From a virus, in the IMG/VR virus record IMGVR_UViG_3300047646_000007, positions 1-42,160 of that record: 42,160 bases of DNA; one strand, written 5' to 3'. Shown piece by piece: positions 40,427 through 42,160 of the stretch. Both the position numbers and the translations under genes were made by a program. Under the pieces are notes generated by a model that saw only the letters and a program-made list of their open reading frames with translations, was not told where the DNA came from and did no database searches. Position 1 is the first letter of the stretch. Each line of letters begins with the position of its first letter.

Positions 40427-41398
40427 ATGTCCTACACTTTGGCACAGATGTATCAAACTGCTACTCAGCCCCTAAAAAAGGGCGTGATTGACGTTTTTCG
40501 CAAGTCAAGTCCGATCATGGATCGCCTGTCCTTTGAAACTACTGGGACTCTCTCGATTGACTATGTTCGCACCAAGGTAATGCCGACGATCACCGCCCGC
40601 AATATCGGCGAAGCCTATACCGAATCCACTCTTCAATTCGAACCCATGAACGAGGAAGTTTGTTTGCTGGGTACTTATTCGGACACCCCAAAGGAATTGG
40701 CCGAAGCCACAAACAACCTCGTAAATGTACGGGCTGAGTTTACCAAACAAGCAACGAAATCAATGGCCTTCAAGTTCAACGATATGTTTATCAACGGTAC
40801 CCCGGTCTCTGCTCCAAAAGAAATGGTTGGTATTCGTTATCGCTTAGCCAACGATCTCGCCGCTGCACAGAGTCTTAATGGAAGCAATCTGGATATTTCC
40901 CCAGACGCAACCTCATTGGCCGCAAACAGCAAAATTTTTGAATCGGCTATGTGGGAGGCAATGTATGCAGTGGAAGATCATAAGGCCGATGTAATTCTTT
41001 GCGGTTCTGCGGCTTATCTAGCCGCCCGTCGCGCATTCGTAAACTCCGGTTTACTGGCGACAACCAAAGACCAACTTGGCAGAACCTGGGAAACTTTCGG
41101 AGACGGCGGCCCGATCTTGATGGATATCGGAACAAAATCTGACCAAACCACCCAGATTCTAACGGGAGTAGAAAATGCCGACGGTATCACTCTGACCGGT
41201 GGCGCATGTGCCACCTACTACTTCTTGAAATTCGGTGAGGGTTTCTTGAAGGGTTTCCAGTTCAAAGACATCACCACGGACGACAAGGGTTTGCTTGAAT
41301 CCGGCGTAGCGTATCGTACTATTCTCGATTGGGCAGTTGGGATGTATTTCGCCAACCCTCGCACTATGAGCAAACTGTACGGTATTCAGGTAAGCTAA
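40427..41398 (+). CDS. Major capsid protein, HK97 fold
   Basis: A 323-aa protein with AAGGAG upstream. N-terminal helix and arm, then a family-like course: PTITARNIGEAYTES, KFNDMFINGTP, ILCGSAAYLAARRAF, and a C-terminal AYRTILDWAVGMYFANPRTMSKLYGI. No N-terminal protease or delta domain is seen, consistent with a separate scaffold. It follows the scaffold-like gene and is followed by a decoration-like gene and an attenuator, the usual place for high expression. Confidence 0.88.
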   Translation: MSYTLAQMYQTATQPLKKGVIDVFRKSSPIMDRLSFETTGTLSIDYVRTKVMPTITARNIGEAYTESTLQFEPMNEEVCLLGTYSDTPKELAEATNNLVNVRAEFTKQATKSMAFKFNDMFINGTPVSAPKEMVGIRYRLANDLAAAQSLNGSNLDISPDATSLAANSKIFESAMWEAMYAVEDHKADVILCGSAAYLAARRAFVNSGLLATTKDQLGRTWETFGDGGPILMDIGTKSDQTTQILTGVENADGITLTGGACATYYFLKFGEGFLKGFQFKDITTDDKGLLESGVAYRTILDWAVGMYFANPRTMSKLYGIQVS

Positions 41399-41411
41399 AA
41401 GGAGAGTAACT

Positions 41412-41768
41412 ATGCCCGCTGATAATAATTTGATTGTAAAAGCAAGTGGTGCTTTGACCACTACCACGACTGGTGCTGTAATCGACCTTGGCAGTCGGAC
41501 TGTACAACCCCTGGAATTACGTTTGATAGTAACCAGTATTACCGGGACTCAGGGGACAATGGATGTACAGATTCAAGAGTGTGACACAAGCAATGGTACT
41601 TTTGTGGATATGGGTAACTTTCCACAAGTGACCACAAGCACAGGTGCGTGGTATAAAAAGAAAAGTCCTCGCCGCTACATCAAGTATGTAGCTACCCTGG
41701 CAGGAACCTCGCCTAACTTCACTTGTCAAATTGATGTAGTGGCTGCCGGCCGAGACATTCAATTCTAA
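41412..41768 (+). CDS. Head decoration-like beta protein
   Basis: A 118-aa beta-sandwich protein (VQPLELRLIVTSITGTQGTM ... WYKKKSPRRYIKYVATLAG). Its size and place, 13 bp after the capsid gene with AGGAGAG upstream, suggest a capsid decoration or stabilising protein. A neck role is the alternative. Confidence 0.75.
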   Translation: MPADNNLIVKASGALTTTTTGAVIDLGSRTVQPLELRLIVTSITGTQGTMDVQIQECDTSNGTFVDMGNFPQVTTSTGAWYKKKSPRRYIKYVATLAGTSPNFTCQIDVVAAGRDIQF

Positions 41769-41785
41769 AACATCAACATCAGATT

Positions 41786-41810
41786 GGGAGGGCTAAAAAC
41801 CCTCCCTCTT
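41786..41810 (+). terminator. Terminator or attenuator after the capsid genes
   Basis: GGGAGGG/CCCTCCC, 7-bp stem with loop CTAAAAA, followed by TCTT. The short T tract suggests partial read-through into the adaptor gene. Confidence 0.7.
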
Positions 41811-41825
41811 ACTAATAGGAACAGC

Positions 41826-42160
41826 ATGACGACGGTTGCAGATATAATGCTTGATGTTGCCGAATTACTTGGTGGACTGGTGTCTGGAATTTCTACTGGT
41901 GGTTCTACAACGACCCTAGTTGACGCCTCTCGAAATGAGCCGATAGACTATTGGAGAAATGGAACCCTTTTTGTTCTTAGTGGAGCAAATAGTGGTCTCG
42001 CTTCCCCGATATTGTCATTTGAAGAAAACACATTCAAAGTCGCGACACAAACAAATGCAATTGTTTCCGGTTTGTTATACTCCGCTTTTCCATCAAAGTT
42101 TTCATATTCATCGATTTTTTCCGCAATTAGATCGGCGCTAAATGAAGTCGGGGATGTAGT
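41826..42160 (+). CDS. Head-tail adaptor-like protein, 5' part (continues at position 1)
   Basis: Starts at ATG 41826 with AGGAAC upstream and is open to the window end. After the overlap it continues in the same frame at bases 1-587, for a full length of 264 aa. The N-terminal part (TTTLVDASRNEPIDYWRNGT, FVLSGANSG, ILSFEENTFKV) has the small beta domain found in phage adaptor and tail proteins. See the entry at 1-587 for role and neighbours. Confidence 0.75.
   Translation, partial: MTTVADIMLDVAELLGGLVSGISTGGSTTTLVDASRNEPIDYWRNGTLFVLSGANSGLASPILSFEENTFKVATQTNAIVSGLLYSAFPSKFSYSSIFSAIRSALNEVGDV
42034..42160. repeat. Terminal direct repeat, right copy
   Basis: Identical to bases 1-127. Removing one copy leaves 42,033 bp. 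Confidence 0.97.

Noticed and set aside
1-42160. CRISPR array or integrase/attachment site
   Set aside because: No regularly spaced repeats with spacers and no tyrosine or serine integrase were found; the tRNA-Pro has no duplicated segment elsewhere in the window.

Overview
The window looks like one complete tailed-phage genome of the short-tailed (podovirus-like) kind. The first 127 bases are repeated exactly as the last 127, and the gene that starts at 41826 runs off the right end and continues in frame at the left end. This is best explained as a circular (or circularly permuted) sequence of about 42,033 bp, opened inside a gene and carrying an assembly overlap. No integrase, plasmid partition gene or host gene was recognised. 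The host cannot be fixed from the sequence. The GH25 lysozyme and the strong AGGAGG-type ribosome binding sites fit many Gram-positive or related hosts, but are not decisive.

Layout. (1) A rightward virion block starts at about 27.0 kb and continues through the circular junction to about 5.2 kb. It holds small Q/N-rich and Lys-rich proteins, a terminase-small-like protein, the large terminase, the portal, a 2194-aa giant virion protein, a scaffold-like protein, the HK97-type capsid protein, a decoration-like protein, the adaptor gene split by the window ends, an 866-aa beta-rich tail protein, a nuclease-like small protein and receptor-binding proteins. (2) A lysis block at 5.2-7.6 kb holds the GH25 lysozyme, a membrane coiled-coil protein, a metallophosphoesterase and a holin-like protein. 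(3) A rightward replication and accessory block at 7.7-18.7 kb holds an XRE regulator, an annealing-type recombination protein, an HNH protein with no normal start codon, an initiator with internal repeats, a DnaB helicase, zinc-ribbon and HTH proteins, a zincin-like protein, a VRR-NUC nuclease, a glycosyltransferase, and an ~850-nt non-coding region full of nested complementary helices that ends in a tRNA-like element. (4) A leftward block at 26.95-18.7 kb holds about twenty small, mostly unknown genes plus a deoxyribosyltransferase-like/NMAD1 fusion, a tRNA-Pro, and two gene-poor stretches.

How it works together. Genes are packed with ATGA or TAATG stop/start overlaps, so translational coupling is widespread. 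Good sigma70-type promoters lie before the XRE gene, the zinc-finger gene after the helicase, the 64-aa gene, the scaffold gene and, leftward, the gene at 19696. A 13-bp palindrome, GGCAAANTTTGCC, occurs six times exactly. One copy overlaps the -35 element of the leftward promoter at 19.7 kb, so a regulator with several operators is likely. Hairpins that can hide ribosome binding sites recur before several small genes.

The most interesting items are the large structured RNA candidate at 15.7-16.5 kb (GOLLD/ROOL-like in setting), the dispersed palindrome, a structured leader RNA at 23.5 kb, an apparent origin inside the initiator gene, and the HNH gene that seems to need an ATT start.
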